DNA from: Flavivirga abyssicola
GTDB taxonomy: Bacteria > Bacteroidota > Bacteroidia > Flavobacteriales > Flavobacteriaceae
DNA: 64,000 nucleotides
Direction of reading: 5' to 3'
Assembly (NCBI RefSeq): GCF_030540775.2
Contig: NZ_CP141266.1
Span: forward strand, 3,397,001-3,461,000
A program made the position numbers and the translations under genes. The notes beneath the pieces are model-generated. The model saw nothing but the letters and a program-made list of their open reading frames with translations, was not told the DNA's origin and did not search any database. Positions 24,371 through 33,618 of this stretch are shown one piece after another. Numbering within the stretch: the first letter of the stretch is position 1; the number at the start of each line of letters is the position of its first letter.

Positions 24371-25027
24371 CTAACAGCAAGTATCATCTTTTACAAGTTT
24401 GCAACTGGAAACTGCGGTTATAGCACCAAGGATTGGAGCTAAGATATACAGCCATAAATATTGAAAATTTCCAGTAAAAAGGGCAGGAGCTATAGAGCGA
24501 ATAGGATTCATTGAAGCTTTGGTCATAGGACCAGCAAACATGGCTTCTAAAAGAATAACGCCCCCTACGGCAATGGCAGCCATAGTTCCAATTTCTTTGC
24601 TACCAGTAGATACGTTTATAATAACAACCATTAAGAAGAAGGTTAATAAAAACTCTAAAATAGCAGCCTTAAACGGCGGAAAACCTTCTGCTGGAACTGT
24701 TTCTCCTAAAAATTGACTTTCTGGAAATAAAAACCATAAAATAAAACAAGCAAATATGGCACCTATGGCTTGAGCTAGTATATATTTTGGAACTTCTTTC
24801 CATGAAAACTTCTTTGCAAAGGCAAAACCTATAGTTACGGCTGGATTAAAATGCGCTCCAGAAATTTCACCAAAGGCATATATCATAGCCATAACAATAA
24901 GACCCCAGGTAACTGCTACGCCAACATGCGAGATACTACCATTTGTGATTTCATTTATCGTCATAGCTCCACAACCACAAAATACCATGGCAAATGTTCC
25001 TATAATTTCTGCGTAATACTTTTTCAT
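24371..25027 (-). CDS. MIP family channel (aquaporin / glycerol facilitator-like)
   Basis: 218 residues with six membrane helices. First half-helix motif SGAHFNPAVT (NPA), second half-helix MTKASMNPIRSIAPAL, in which the second NPA is NPI. The Arg of the selectivity filter after it is kept (NPIRS). The C-terminus ends DDTCC. Short loops and length favour an AqpZ-like water channel over GlpF. The NPI variant could widen or alter the central constriction. No glycerol genes lie nearby. Confidence 0.9.
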   Translation of the reverse strand: MKKYYAEIIGTFAMVFCGCGAMTINEITNGSISHVGVAVTWGLIVMAMIYAFGEISGAHFNPAVTIGFAFAKKFSWKEVPKYILAQAIGAIFACFILWFLFPESQFLGETVPAEGFPPFKAAILEFLLTFFLMVVIINVSTGSKEIGTMAAIAVGGVILLEAMFAGPMTKASMNPIRSIAPALFTGNFQYLWLYILAPILGAITAVSSCKLVKDDTCC

Positions 25028-25204
25028 GAAATTTATTTTTGTTTTCCTAAGGCTATAATAAAAAATAGCCCTTTAGGGAACTCAATAATTATTTAATATT
25101 GGGTAAATATACAACCTCTTATTTTAAGTTTTTGTTAACAATAATAGGATTTTGTATGCTTAATTTTATAGATATTAATGGAACTATAATTAAACTTAAT
25201 CAAA

Positions 25205-26053
25205 ATGAAAAAATTATTATTAATTGCCTTAGTATTAACGTTTTCTTTAAATGTGAATGCACAGGTGAAAACACCACAGCCTAGTCCGTTTTCTAAACAG
25301 GAACAAAAAGTAGGCTTAACAGATGTAACGATAGAGTATTCTAGACCAAACATGAGGGGGCGTACCATTTTTGGAAATTTAGTGCCTTACGGAAAATTTT
25401 GGCGTACAGGAGCTAATAAAAATACGACCATTACGTTTAGCGATGATGTGACTATTGATGGGCAAACTCTTAAAGCTGGAGCTTATGCTATTTTTGTAAA
25501 ACCTAATGCAGAATCATGGGATGTTGTGTTTTATTCAGATACTAATAACTGGGGAACTCCTCGTGAATGGGATGAAACAAAAGTAGCTGCTAAAACAAAT
25601 GCGAAAGTTTATAAACTACCTATGAAGATTGAAACCTTTACAATGTCATTTGATGATTTAAGTAACAGTAGTGCTTCTTTAGGTTTAATGTGGGAAGATG
25701 TTTATGTTGGTGTTAAATTTGAAGTACCTACAGATAAAGCGGTTGTTGCTAGCATAAAAAGTGCTATGAATGGTCCGAGTGCTGGTGATTATTTTTCGGC
25801 AGCTGTTTATTATTTACAAGAGGGTAAAGATATAAATGAAGCTAAGACATGGATTGATAAAGCTGTAGAGATGACTAATGATAAGCCACGTTTTTGGTTT
25901 TTAAGACAACAGTCTTTAATTCATGCTAAAGCAGGAGATAAGAAAGGCGCTATTGCTGCAGCTAAAAAATCTTTAGCTGGTGCTGAAAAAGCTGGAAATG
26001 CTGATTATGTGAAAATGAATAAGGATTCTCTTAAAGAATGGGGGGCTATGTAA
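25205..26053 (+). CDS. Secreted DUF2911 protein
   Basis: 282 residues with signal peptide LLLIALVLTFSLNVNAQ. The DUF2911 domain covers about 30-180 (VTIEYSRPNMRGRTIFGNLVPYGKFWRTGANKNT, LKAGAYAIFVKP, WDVVFYSDTNNWGTPREWD). A helical tetratricopeptide-like tail follows (EAKTWIDKAVEMTNDKPRFWFLRQ, KAGDKKGAIAAAKKSLAGAEKAG). DUF2911 is common in Bacteroidota periplasm and its function is unknown. Stand-alone gene followed by a palindromic repeat. Confidence 0.92.
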   Translation: MKKLLLIALVLTFSLNVNAQVKTPQPSPFSKQEQKVGLTDVTIEYSRPNMRGRTIFGNLVPYGKFWRTGANKNTTITFSDDVTIDGQTLKAGAYAIFVKPNAESWDVVFYSDTNNWGTPREWDETKVAAKTNAKVYKLPMKIETFTMSFDDLSNSSASLGLMWEDVYVGVKFEVPTDKAVVASIKSAMNGPSAGDYFSAAVYYLQEGKDINEAKTWIDKAVEMTNDKPRFWFLRQQSLIHAKAGDKKGAIAAAKKSLAGAEKAGNADYVKMNKDSLKEWGAM

Positions 26054-26073
26054 TTTAATCCCTAGACTCTATT

Positions 26074-26222
26074 AAAGGTCTAAAAAGTCTAATTTGACTT
26101 GTCATTCTGAGGAGCACCAATAAGTGCGACGTGAGCATCTTTTAAATTAAAACTAAAATTAAACAGATTGCCGCAGTCGTCCCTCCTTCGCAATGACAAA
26201 GGATTAGACTTTTTAGACCTTT
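26074..26222. repeat. Palindromic intergenic element with 20-base inverted ends
   Basis: Ends AAAGGTCTAAAAAGTCTAAT and ATTAGACTTTTTAGACCTTT are inverted copies. Inside is GTCATTCTGAGGAGC ... CTTCGCAATGAC, another imperfect inverted pair, with GATTGCCGCAGTCGTCCC. The interior belongs to the same family as 47713-47790. It lies between convergent genes and may also work as a terminator. Confidence 0.7.
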
Positions 26223-26231
26223 GTTATATTA

Positions 26232-27206
26232 TTAATACTCTAAGCTAATATTGGCCCTCACATCATCAAGAAGTTTTATAAGTTGTTTGCTAAACTCAAA
26301 TGTCATAATGTTACTTTCAACATTTCCTTCTCGTAAGAGGTTATTGAAATGTAAAATTTCGTAGTTATAACCAATAGTTTTATAGCCAAAATCAATAATT
26401 TCTTCGTTATCATCAGAAATTAAAGTGACTGTTGTTGGCATAAAAAAGCCACTATTAATCTTAATAGTTCCATTTTCGCAGTAGAATATAGCTTCGGTAG
26501 GTGTTTCTTCTAAAAGTGTACTTTTTAAATGAGCGGTTACATCATTATCATAATTGAAAACCATTTGGCAAGAGGAATCTGCCCCGTTTTCAAAAAAAGA
26601 AGCGCTTGCCTTTATATTTTGTGGAATACCTAAAGTTGATAATGCTGCAAAAATAGGGTAGATACCAATATCTAATAGACTTCCTCCTCCCAAAGACTTT
26701 CTAAAAAGTCTGGAAGTATCATCAAAATCACGATAAAATCCAAAATCAGCTTCAAGTTTTAAAATATTACCATAGGTTTTATTCTCTAATTCTTTTAATA
26801 CATATTGATAATGCGGAAGAAAATAAGTCCAAAGGGCTTCCATAAGAAGTACATTTTTCTCTTTAGCTTTAGAAATCATAGTGTTGACTTCTTCAGCATT
26901 CATAGCAAAAGGTTTTTCACATAATACGGCAATGCCATGTTCTAAGCATAACAATGTGTTTTCTTTATGTAATGCATGTGGTGTTGCTATATAGACAGCA
27001 TCAATATTAGAATCTTTTACTAATGCTTCGTAACTGTCGTATGCTTTAGTGACATTATACTTAGAGGCAAAAGTATCTGCTTTTTCTTGAGATCTTGAAG
27101 CGACGGCATATAGTTGAGCATCTTCAATAGTTAATAAATCTTGTGCAAATTTATTAGCGATATTTCCTAGCCCAATGATACCCCAGTTGATCGTTTTACT
27201 TGTCAT
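26232..27206 (-). CDS. Gfo/Idh/MocA family NAD(P)-dependent oxidoreductase
   Basis: 324 residues. Rossmann N-terminus INWGIIGLGNIANKFAQDL, then AVASRSQEKADTFA, YIATPHALHKENTLLCLEHG and the conserved EKPFAMNAEEV (catalytic Lys of the family). C-terminal alpha/beta domain from about 130 with GGGSLLDIGIYPIF. The pattern is close to dihydrodiol dehydrogenase-like (DHDH) members that act on sugars or trans-diols. Substrate unknown. Single gene. Confidence 0.92.
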   Translation of the reverse strand: MTSKTINWGIIGLGNIANKFAQDLLTIEDAQLYAVASRSQEKADTFASKYNVTKAYDSYEALVKDSNIDAVYIATPHALHKENTLLCLEHGIAVLCEKPFAMNAEEVNTMISKAKEKNVLLMEALWTYFLPHYQYVLKELENKTYGNILKLEADFGFYRDFDDTSRLFRKSLGGGSLLDIGIYPIFAALSTLGIPQNIKASASFFENGADSSCQMVFNYDNDVTAHLKSTLLEETPTEAIFYCENGTIKINSGFFMPTTVTLISDDNEEIIDFGYKTIGYNYEILHFNNLLREGNVESNIMTFEFSKQLIKLLDDVRANISLEY

Positions 27207-27314
27207 TATATCCTACTATTATTTTATACCCGAAATATAAAATTATAATTGTAAAAATGACTAGTATAAGTTCGTCAATTTTTGATGTTTTTTTATCAAT
27301 TAACCTCAATGATA

Positions 27315-29129
27315 TCATGTTGAGACTATTTTATCGTTATTTACAGTGAACAACTGAATTATAAAGGCAATTAATATAACCAATGCACATCCAAATAAAT
27401 TTAGCCATAGATATGGCATCCAATCAAACCACCATCCAATTATGACTATGACTTGGGTAATTAAAGCAGCAATGAAAACAGCATTTGCTCTTACAAATTT
27501 GAAGAAAAAAGCAAGTAAGAATATACCAAGCACATTACCATAAAAAATGGATCCAATAATATTTACCAATTGAATTAAATTCTCAGCGAGATTAGCAAAA
27601 CAGGCTATTACTATAGCTACTATACCCCATATGAGAGTGAAGAGTTTAGTCGCTTTAACCATGTGTTTTTCATCTTTTACATCTTTCAGATTTCTGCGGT
27701 ACAAATCTATAGAAGTAATTGTCGCTAACGCATTAATTTCTGAAGCTGTTGACGACATGGCAGCAGATAGAATAACAGCTAAGAGCAACCCAATTAATCC
27801 TTTTGGTAAGTATTTAAGAATAAAGGAGATGAACATGTAATCTCTATCGTTTGTTTGGGTATCTTTTGCAGCTGCTTTATATAAGTCTTTTAATGCTTCT
27901 TTCTTTAATATATAGACATCTCCATCTTTATACTCTATAGCTAGCAATTCCTTTTTTAAATTGTCATATTTAGTAGAATACGCAGTATCTATAGCTCTTT
28001 TTATTAGATACTTTGACTCTAATCGATATATTTTTTCAATACTATCTAAACGTGATAAATCAGCTTTTATAGAAGTATCATTATTTTTTGAGAATACTAC
28101 ACTTAATTCTTTTTTTCTGTTGAAAAGTTGATTTTGTTTTTGTTGGAGTTCTTTATACTGTTGAGAATATTCGGATGATAAAACTGTTTTCGTTGATGCA
28201 TCTATAAAATTTAATGGAGCAGGATTAAATTGGTAGAAGACAAAAACCATAATTCCCACAAGTAGAATAAAGAATTGCATGGGAACTTTTAATAAACCAT
28301 TGAATATAAGTCCCATTTGCATCTCTTTCATGGATTTACCTGATAAATAGCGTTGTACTTGACTTTGATCGGTTCCAAAATAGGAAAGCATTAAAAATGT
28401 CCCGCCAATTAATCCAGACCAAACGGTATATCTATTTTCTAAATCAAATGAAAAATCAAGAACTTCCATTCTGCCAGTGGCTCCAGCAATGTCTACTGCT
28501 TCTGTAAAAGAAACCTCGTCAGGAATTAAATTTAAGATTATAAATAGCGCGGCTAACATTCCGGCAAAAATGACAAACATCTGCTGCTTTTGTGTTACTG
28601 TAACAGCTTTTGTACCACCGGTTACTGTATAAATTATAACTAAAATACCAATGACGATATTTAAGTAGGTAATATTCCAACCCAAAACAACGGATAATAT
28701 TATTGCTGGAGCAAAAATGGTTATTCCTGCTGCCAGCCCACGTTGAATTAAAAATAAAATGGCTGCTAGACTTCTGGTTTTTAAATCGAATCTGTTTTCC
28801 AGAAATTCGTAAGCTGTGTATACTTTTAAACGGTGATATAGTGGTATAAAAACAATACAAATGATGACCATGGCTATAGGAAGTCCAAAATAAAATTGAA
28901 CGAACCCCATCCCATCTGAAAACGCTTGACCTGTAGTAGATAAAAACGTAATGGCACTCGCTTGAGTTGCCATTACAGAAAGTCCGATAGTCCACCATTT
29001 TGATGTATTACCTCCGCGTACATAATCTTGCACACTGGTACTGCCTTTTGTTTTCCATGTGCCATATCCAACAATGGCTAATAATGTAGAAATTAGAACA
29101 ACCCAATCAATCCAATCTAAAGTCTGCAT
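27315..29129 (-). CDS. Sodium:solute symporter family protein
   Basis: 604 residues, SSS family: LDWIDWVVLISTLLAIVGYGTW, TSVQDYVRGGNTSKWWTIGLSVMATQASAITFLSTTGQAF (Na2 site region), then GTKAVTVTQKQQM. Between helices there is a long charged coiled-coil insert at about 310-420 (YKELQQKQNQLFNRKKELS, SRLDSIEKIYRLES), then LLAVILSAAMSSTASEINALA. Substrates of this subfamily may be sugars or amino-sugar derivatives; here the operon order is PIG-L deacetylase, 36-residue membrane peptide, symporter, with gaps of 2 bases, so the substrate may be a product of the deacetylase. Confidence 0.9.
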   Translation of the reverse strand: MQTLDWIDWVVLISTLLAIVGYGTWKTKGSTSVQDYVRGGNTSKWWTIGLSVMATQASAITFLSTTGQAFSDGMGFVQFYFGLPIAMVIICIVFIPLYHRLKVYTAYEFLENRFDLKTRSLAAILFLIQRGLAAGITIFAPAIILSVVLGWNITYLNIVIGILVIIYTVTGGTKAVTVTQKQQMFVIFAGMLAALFIILNLIPDEVSFTEAVDIAGATGRMEVLDFSFDLENRYTVWSGLIGGTFLMLSYFGTDQSQVQRYLSGKSMKEMQMGLIFNGLLKVPMQFFILLVGIMVFVFYQFNPAPLNFIDASTKTVLSSEYSQQYKELQQKQNQLFNRKKELSVVFSKNNDTSIKADLSRLDSIEKIYRLESKYLIKRAIDTAYSTKYDNLKKELLAIEYKDGDVYILKKEALKDLYKAAAKDTQTNDRDYMFISFILKYLPKGLIGLLLAVILSAAMSSTASEINALATITSIDLYRRNLKDVKDEKHMVKATKLFTLIWGIVAIVIACFANLAENLIQLVNIIGSIFYGNVLGIFLLAFFFKFVRANAVFIAALITQVIVIIGWWFDWMPYLWLNLFGCALVILIAFIIQLFTVNNDKIVST

Positions 29130-29131
29130 AA

Positions 29132-29242
29132 TTAAAAAGATTTGGTAATTATGTAAAAGATGATGAAGTACAGTATGTTAGCTATCAAGACTATAGAGTA
29201 GAGCTTAAGCCAAGTCTGTTTAGGTTGGTTTTTATCCACCAT
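29132..29242 (-). CDS. Uncalled 36-residue membrane peptide between PIG-L and the symporter
   Basis: ATG at 29242 starts two bases after the PIG-L stop (29245) and the TAA at 29132 ends two bases before the symporter ATG (29129). The frame encodes MVDKNQPKQTWLKLYSIVLI, then ANILYFIIFYIITKSF: a short polar N-terminus and one membrane helix of about 21 residues. The exact fit between two genes with no spare base is strong evidence of translation. It may be a small subunit or assembly factor of the symporter. It is too short for standard gene callers. Confidence 0.75.
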   Translation of the reverse strand: MVDKNQPKQTWLKLYSIVLIANILYFIIFYIITKSF

Positions 29243-29244
29243 AT

Positions 29245-31767
29245 TTAGTCGTTTAGTTTGGTTTCTAATTTTAAATCTTCTTTTCCTATAGAAAGCATAT
29301 TTGCAAATAAGCGATAAGCACCAGAAACACCTTCTGGAAACTCTCTGAAAAAGCTCAATCCTGTATAAATATAATGGCCTTTTCCATGTTTGGCAACTAA
29401 TAAGCTACCATCTTTTGGTGATTCATTTTTATCGTTCATAGACAAAATAGGTGTGAATTTATTAGACCATTTATTAGGGAAATACAAACCACGTTCTTGT
29501 GTCCAACCTTTAAAATCTTGTTGTGTGATTTTATTCGGATAATTTAGTAGCTCATGTTGTGGATTTAAAAATCGTACTTCAGCATGTTCATCAGTCACAC
29601 GATCTCTTGATAATTTTAAATCATAAGGAGCAAGTTTGTCTGCTTTAAGTCTACGATTGGTATTGTATTGTACAATCATATTACCGCCATCGGCTACAAA
29701 ATCAAATAGTATTTGTTGCTTAAACTGTAATGCATCTACAGTGTTATAAGCTCTTATGCCAACGACTACGGCGTCAAAACGACTAAGAGTTTCAGGGGTA
29801 ATGTCTTCAGGTGTAATAGTTCGTACATTATAACCAATTTGTTCTAAGCTTTCTGGGACTACATCTCCAGCACCAGCTATATAAGCAATATTTTCACCTT
29901 TCTTTTTTATATCTAAACGTACAACCTTGCTTTCACTAGGAAGTAAAACGGTTTGAAACGGAATATGTTCATAATCTATTTCAATGAGTTCCTTTGTGTA
30001 TGTTTTATCATTAACATGAACTATAGGACCAATATAACCTTCACTTTGATTTTTAGGTGGCACTATGGTAAAAACCAGTGTTTGCTCTTCACCTTTATGG
30101 GAAATATTTACTTTTTGCTTTTCTGGATATACGTTCCAGTCCTTTGGATGGCACAGCTCTATGTAACCTTCCAGATTATCACGTCCAGCTTTAACAATCA
30201 CTGTTACATCCCGTTGAAGATCATTTTCAAAAACGATCACTTTTTCGGTGATTTTAGCTGAAGCTTCTGGTATTATTTCAAACGGACGATATAATTCTCC
30301 TTTATCGGGTTTTGAAAATCGTTGAATAATATGCTTGGTAAACGTTATTGGAACGTTGTTGATAAGCAAATTAAAATCAATATTAAATATTCTAGGTGTT
30401 TCTGGTAAGCCAATATATTTGTCATCAGCTTTATACATGCCTAAGGATCCTTTTTCATTAAGCCAATATGGCGTTGTGGGCTTTACGTCATCATTAATTT
30501 TTAGGACTTCTTTAAAGGAGAACTTGACGTTGTTTTTTAAAGCTATGTTTTTCGAAACATTTAAACCTTTAGTGTTATTGAAACTTACTAAAGTAATGTC
30601 TGTTTTACTTCTATTTAAGGCTTCTATGTTTAAGTTTATAGACTCGCCTTGTGTTGCCCAGTTTGTTTCAGCCGAAGCTTCTAAATATAGACCAGCACAC
30701 ATTTCTATAATGGCTTTTAGTTCTTTCGTTTTTTGGGCTTTCCAATGCTCATTTTCAATGTTTTGAAGTAATTTATAAGCTTCGATTAATTGGGGAATGT
30801 GATTAGCAGGGGTTACAAAATCAAATTCATTTTCAACTTTGTATAGAATAGCCCCAATAGTTTTTCCTCCTTTAATACGATTCCAAGATGTATCTATCCC
30901 TGCAAAAATGTTTTTGTTATCTGTTAAAGGATCACCTTTTAAAAATTCAATATATTCTTGCTGCGATCCACGTTGTGCCAAACGTCCAAACCCTTGGCAT
31001 AAATGCTGGCTACTAGCCAAAGCAGCTAATTCATTATTTGAAAGTCCTTTTAGTGGATAATAAACACCAATATCAAAATTTATCATATTGCTTTTATCGG
31101 CCTTTTCAAATTTTTTCTCGCTACCATAAAACCACCAGCTTGTATTGAAAAACAAACGTTTAGGTTGCCATAGGCTAACCTGTTTTAATTGATTTGAATA
31201 TGCAGAAGAGGAATTAGCCAAATCAAAAGCCTCAAAACTCAGCATGGCAGAACTTGTATGATGACCATGCGTGCTTCCTGGTGTTCTATGATCAAATCGA
31301 TTAATTATAATGTCTGGTTTAAATTTTCTGATAGCTAAAACGACATCACCTAAAACGGTTTCTTTATCCCAAATATTAAGTGTTTCATTGGGGTGTTTTG
31401 AATAACCAAAATCGTTAGCTCTACTAAAAAGTTGCTCACCACCATCAACACGCCTGGCTGCTAGTAGTTCCTGGGTACGCATAACACCTAATAACTCTCT
31501 GATTTCTGTCCCAATAAGGTTTTGTCCGCCATCACCTCGTGTAAGCGATAAATAAGCCGTCCTTGCTTTTACATGATTAGACATATAAGATATTAAACGC
31601 GTATTCTCATCATCGGGATGTGCAGCGATATATAAAACAGAACCTAAAAAATTAAGTTTTTGAATAGATTCATATATTTCTGAGGATGAAGGTGTTTTAG
31701 GTTTTTGTGCTGTGGAAATTGAAAAAGTAAATACTGTTATTAGTAGATATAGTATGGATTTTTGCAT
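29245..31767 (-). CDS. Large secreted PIG-L family deacetylase
   Basis: 840 residues. Signal peptide LLITVFTFSISTAQ. PIG-L/LmbE domain at about 40-240 with zinc motif IAAHPDDENT (His50, Asp53) and the second His cluster STHGHHTSS (about 165). The C-terminal 550 residues are beta-rich with a GATase-like end: VVGIRAYNTVDAL, NMIVQYNTNRR, GKGHYIYTGLSFFREFP. Family members hydrolyse N-acetyl groups of glucosamine-containing compounds. This large form is frequent in Bacteroidota and next to SSS symporters. A TATATTTG box is at 31790-31797. First gene of a three-gene operon. Confidence 0.9.
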   Translation of the reverse strand: MQKSILYLLITVFTFSISTAQKPKTPSSSEIYESIQKLNFLGSVLYIAAHPDDENTRLISYMSNHVKARTAYLSLTRGDGGQNLIGTEIRELLGVMRTQELLAARRVDGGEQLFSRANDFGYSKHPNETLNIWDKETVLGDVVLAIRKFKPDIIINRFDHRTPGSTHGHHTSSAMLSFEAFDLANSSSAYSNQLKQVSLWQPKRLFFNTSWWFYGSEKKFEKADKSNMINFDIGVYYPLKGLSNNELAALASSQHLCQGFGRLAQRGSQQEYIEFLKGDPLTDNKNIFAGIDTSWNRIKGGKTIGAILYKVENEFDFVTPANHIPQLIEAYKLLQNIENEHWKAQKTKELKAIIEMCAGLYLEASAETNWATQGESINLNIEALNRSKTDITLVSFNNTKGLNVSKNIALKNNVKFSFKEVLKINDDVKPTTPYWLNEKGSLGMYKADDKYIGLPETPRIFNIDFNLLINNVPITFTKHIIQRFSKPDKGELYRPFEIIPEASAKITEKVIVFENDLQRDVTVIVKAGRDNLEGYIELCHPKDWNVYPEKQKVNISHKGEEQTLVFTIVPPKNQSEGYIGPIVHVNDKTYTKELIEIDYEHIPFQTVLLPSESKVVRLDIKKKGENIAYIAGAGDVVPESLEQIGYNVRTITPEDITPETLSRFDAVVVGIRAYNTVDALQFKQQILFDFVADGGNMIVQYNTNRRLKADKLAPYDLKLSRDRVTDEHAEVRFLNPQHELLNYPNKITQQDFKGWTQERGLYFPNKWSNKFTPILSMNDKNESPKDGSLLVAKHGKGHYIYTGLSFFREFPEGVSGAYRLFANMLSIGKEDLKLETKLND

Positions 31768-31789
31768 GATAGAATCGTTAGCTAAAGTC

Positions 31790-31797
31790 CAAATATA
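31790..31797 (-). promoter_or_regulatory. TAnnTTTG -7 box of the PIG-L/symporter operon
   Basis: TATATTTG on the minus strand, 22 bases before the PIG-L start codon. Confidence 0.5.
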
Positions 31798-31927
31798 ACA
31801 AAGTTACAAGCTCATTGAGTTGCTTTTAATGTTTCTTTAACGTTACAATATTGTTGTTTAGTCAATGAGGGATACGAGAAATCATATATAAGGCTAAAGA
31901 CCATATGCTTAAATATTATAAACTAAA

Positions 31928-32995
31928 TTATAGCCACTTTTTACGCTTAAAATATATAAGCATGCCAACAAAGAGAACAATCATAACACCCCATAAAACA
32001 AAGTAAGAGTATTTGTAGTGTAACTCTGGGATATTATCAAAATTCATTCCGTATATCCCAGCAATAAAAGTGAGTGGGATAAAAATAGACGCCATTATGG
32101 TTAACACTTTCATCACCTCATTCATTTTGTTACTAATGGTGGTCATATACATATCCATTAAACTCCATGTCATTTCTCGGTATATATCTATATTTTCAGA
32201 TACTTGAATTAAATGATCATAAATATCTCTAAAATAAGTAATGGTCTTTTGTTGAATGAGTTCGTTTTCATTCTTTTCAATTCTGTTAAGGATTTCTCGA
32301 AGCGGGAAAATGGCACGGCGAACCCTTAAAATTTCGCGTTTTAACTCTTGAATATTTTTACTGACATCTTCATTGGTATTCCCTGAAAATATTTCGGTTT
32401 CAAAATCTTCAATTTTGTCACCTAAAACTTCAATGATATTAAAATAATAATCTACTACGGCGTCAATTAAAACGTATAGTAAATAATCGGATTCCATATT
32501 ACGTATGCGCCCCTTTGCATTTCTAATTCGATTTCTTACAGTATCAAAGACATCTCCTTCTGATTCTTGGAAGGATAGCACATAGTTTTTGCCTAAAACT
32601 AAGCTAACTTGTTCTAAAACAATATCATCGTTTTTGTCATAGTATAGCATCTTTAGAACAACAAATAAATAATCTTCGTATTCATCAATTTTGGGGCGTT
32701 GAGAGATGTTAACAATATCTTCAAGTACTAGAGGGTGTAATTTATAATGTAATCCTAGTTTTTCAATCTCTTTTACATGCCTTAAACCATTTAAATTAAT
32801 CCAAGTAGTTGAGTTTGTAGATTTAAATTTAAAACCGTCTTCAACGTCAGACAAGTGGTTTTCGGTGTATTGCTCTTTGTTATAATCGAATGCTTCAATA
32901 AAAAGTTTCTGAGATTCTTTTTCGCCAGTATATATAAGAGTTCCGGGTACTTGTCCAGCTTTCTTCTTATAATTATTATTTCTGGTTTTTGCCAT
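31928..32995 (-). CDS. corA: CorA-type magnesium/cobalt transporter
   Basis: 355 residues. Large N-terminal cytoplasmic domain with long acidic helices (ETEIFSGNTNEDVSKNIQELKREILRVRR is the stalk), then two membrane helices: IFIPLTFIAGIYGMNFDNIPEL contains the selectivity motif YGMN, followed by YFVLWGVMIVLFVGMLIYF and a basic KRKKWL end. All hallmarks of pentameric CorA. The next gene (MscS) is separated by 32 bases in the same direction and may be cotranscribed. Confidence 0.95.
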   Translation of the reverse strand: MAKTRNNNYKKKAGQVPGTLIYTGEKESQKLFIEAFDYNKEQYTENHLSDVEDGFKFKSTNSTTWINLNGLRHVKEIEKLGLHYKLHPLVLEDIVNISQRPKIDEYEDYLFVVLKMLYYDKNDDIVLEQVSLVLGKNYVLSFQESEGDVFDTVRNRIRNAKGRIRNMESDYLLYVLIDAVVDYYFNIIEVLGDKIEDFETEIFSGNTNEDVSKNIQELKREILRVRRAIFPLREILNRIEKNENELIQQKTITYFRDIYDHLIQVSENIDIYREMTWSLMDMYMTTISNKMNEVMKVLTIMASIFIPLTFIAGIYGMNFDNIPELHYKYSYFVLWGVMIVLFVGMLIYFKRKKWL

Positions 32996-33027
32996 TTGGA
33001 ATAAAATCTATTAAATATATGAAATAT

Positions 33028-33561
33028 TTAAACAGCATCAGCACCTTCATCTATGGCATCTTTTTCAACAAGAGTTACTGCTTTTTGGAGCATTAAATTA
33101 TTGGGGTAGGTTACTAAATCTCCATTATCTAATCTTAAGTGCAATTGAAACGCTCTAATATCCTCAATAATAGCTTTAATAGGGAAATCTTTATCATGAA
33201 TTTCTATTTTATCACCTACTTTATATGGGAAATTAAAAAACATAATAATACCAGATGTTACATTACTTAAAATTGACCAAATAGCAAATAAAGCAATACC
33301 TAATATGGCAAATACTGAAGAAAAAATAACTGCTAGATCTTCAAATTCGGCACCAAAAATAAAAGCTTCAATAAGTAAAGCAATTAAAAAAAGAGTTACG
33401 GTTACATATCGGCGCATAAGGCGGATTCTGGCTTCATTTATACCGTTTTTTTTGGCCACTTTTGTTATCGTAAAATTTGTAACAAATCTTATTATAAGGA
33501 TAGAGAGAAGAACAATTCCTGTGATTATAAATTCTTCTTGGTTAGTTTCAAAAAAACTCAT
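33028..33561 (-). CDS. Small mechanosensitive channel (MscS family)
   Basis: 177 residues: three membrane helices (about 10-30, 50-68, 75-105) and a short MscS beta domain (IIMFFNFPYKVGDKIEIHDKDFPIKAIIEDIRAFQLHLRLDNGDLVTYPNNLMLQKAV). It lacks the C-terminal alpha/beta cage domain of E. coli MscS and is therefore a minimal form. The glycine-rich pore helix is AILGIALFAIWSILSNVTSG. Likely a tension-gated or small-ion channel. Confidence 0.9.
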   Translation of the reverse strand: MSFFETNQEEFIITGIVLLSILIIRFVTNFTITKVAKKNGINEARIRLMRRYVTVTLFLIALLIEAFIFGAEFEDLAVIFSSVFAILGIALFAIWSILSNVTSGIIMFFNFPYKVGDKIEIHDKDFPIKAIIEDIRAFQLHLRLDNGDLVTYPNNLMLQKAVTLVEKDAIDEGADAV

Positions 33562-33618
33562 TTTATGAGAAATAAAGTTAAAAATCTAATGTAAAGATAC
33601 GTTAGAAAAAATTTATTT

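Noticed and set aside
28519-28998. 159-codon minus-strand frame inside the symporter gene
   Set aside because: Shadow frame of the SSS gene; composition is low-complexity Ser/Tyr/Cys-rich, no start context, and the overlapping frame is a clear transporter.
30335-30766. 143-codon plus-strand frame opposite the PIG-L gene
   Set aside because: Antisense shadow of a well-supported secreted protein; no promoter or homologous motif.
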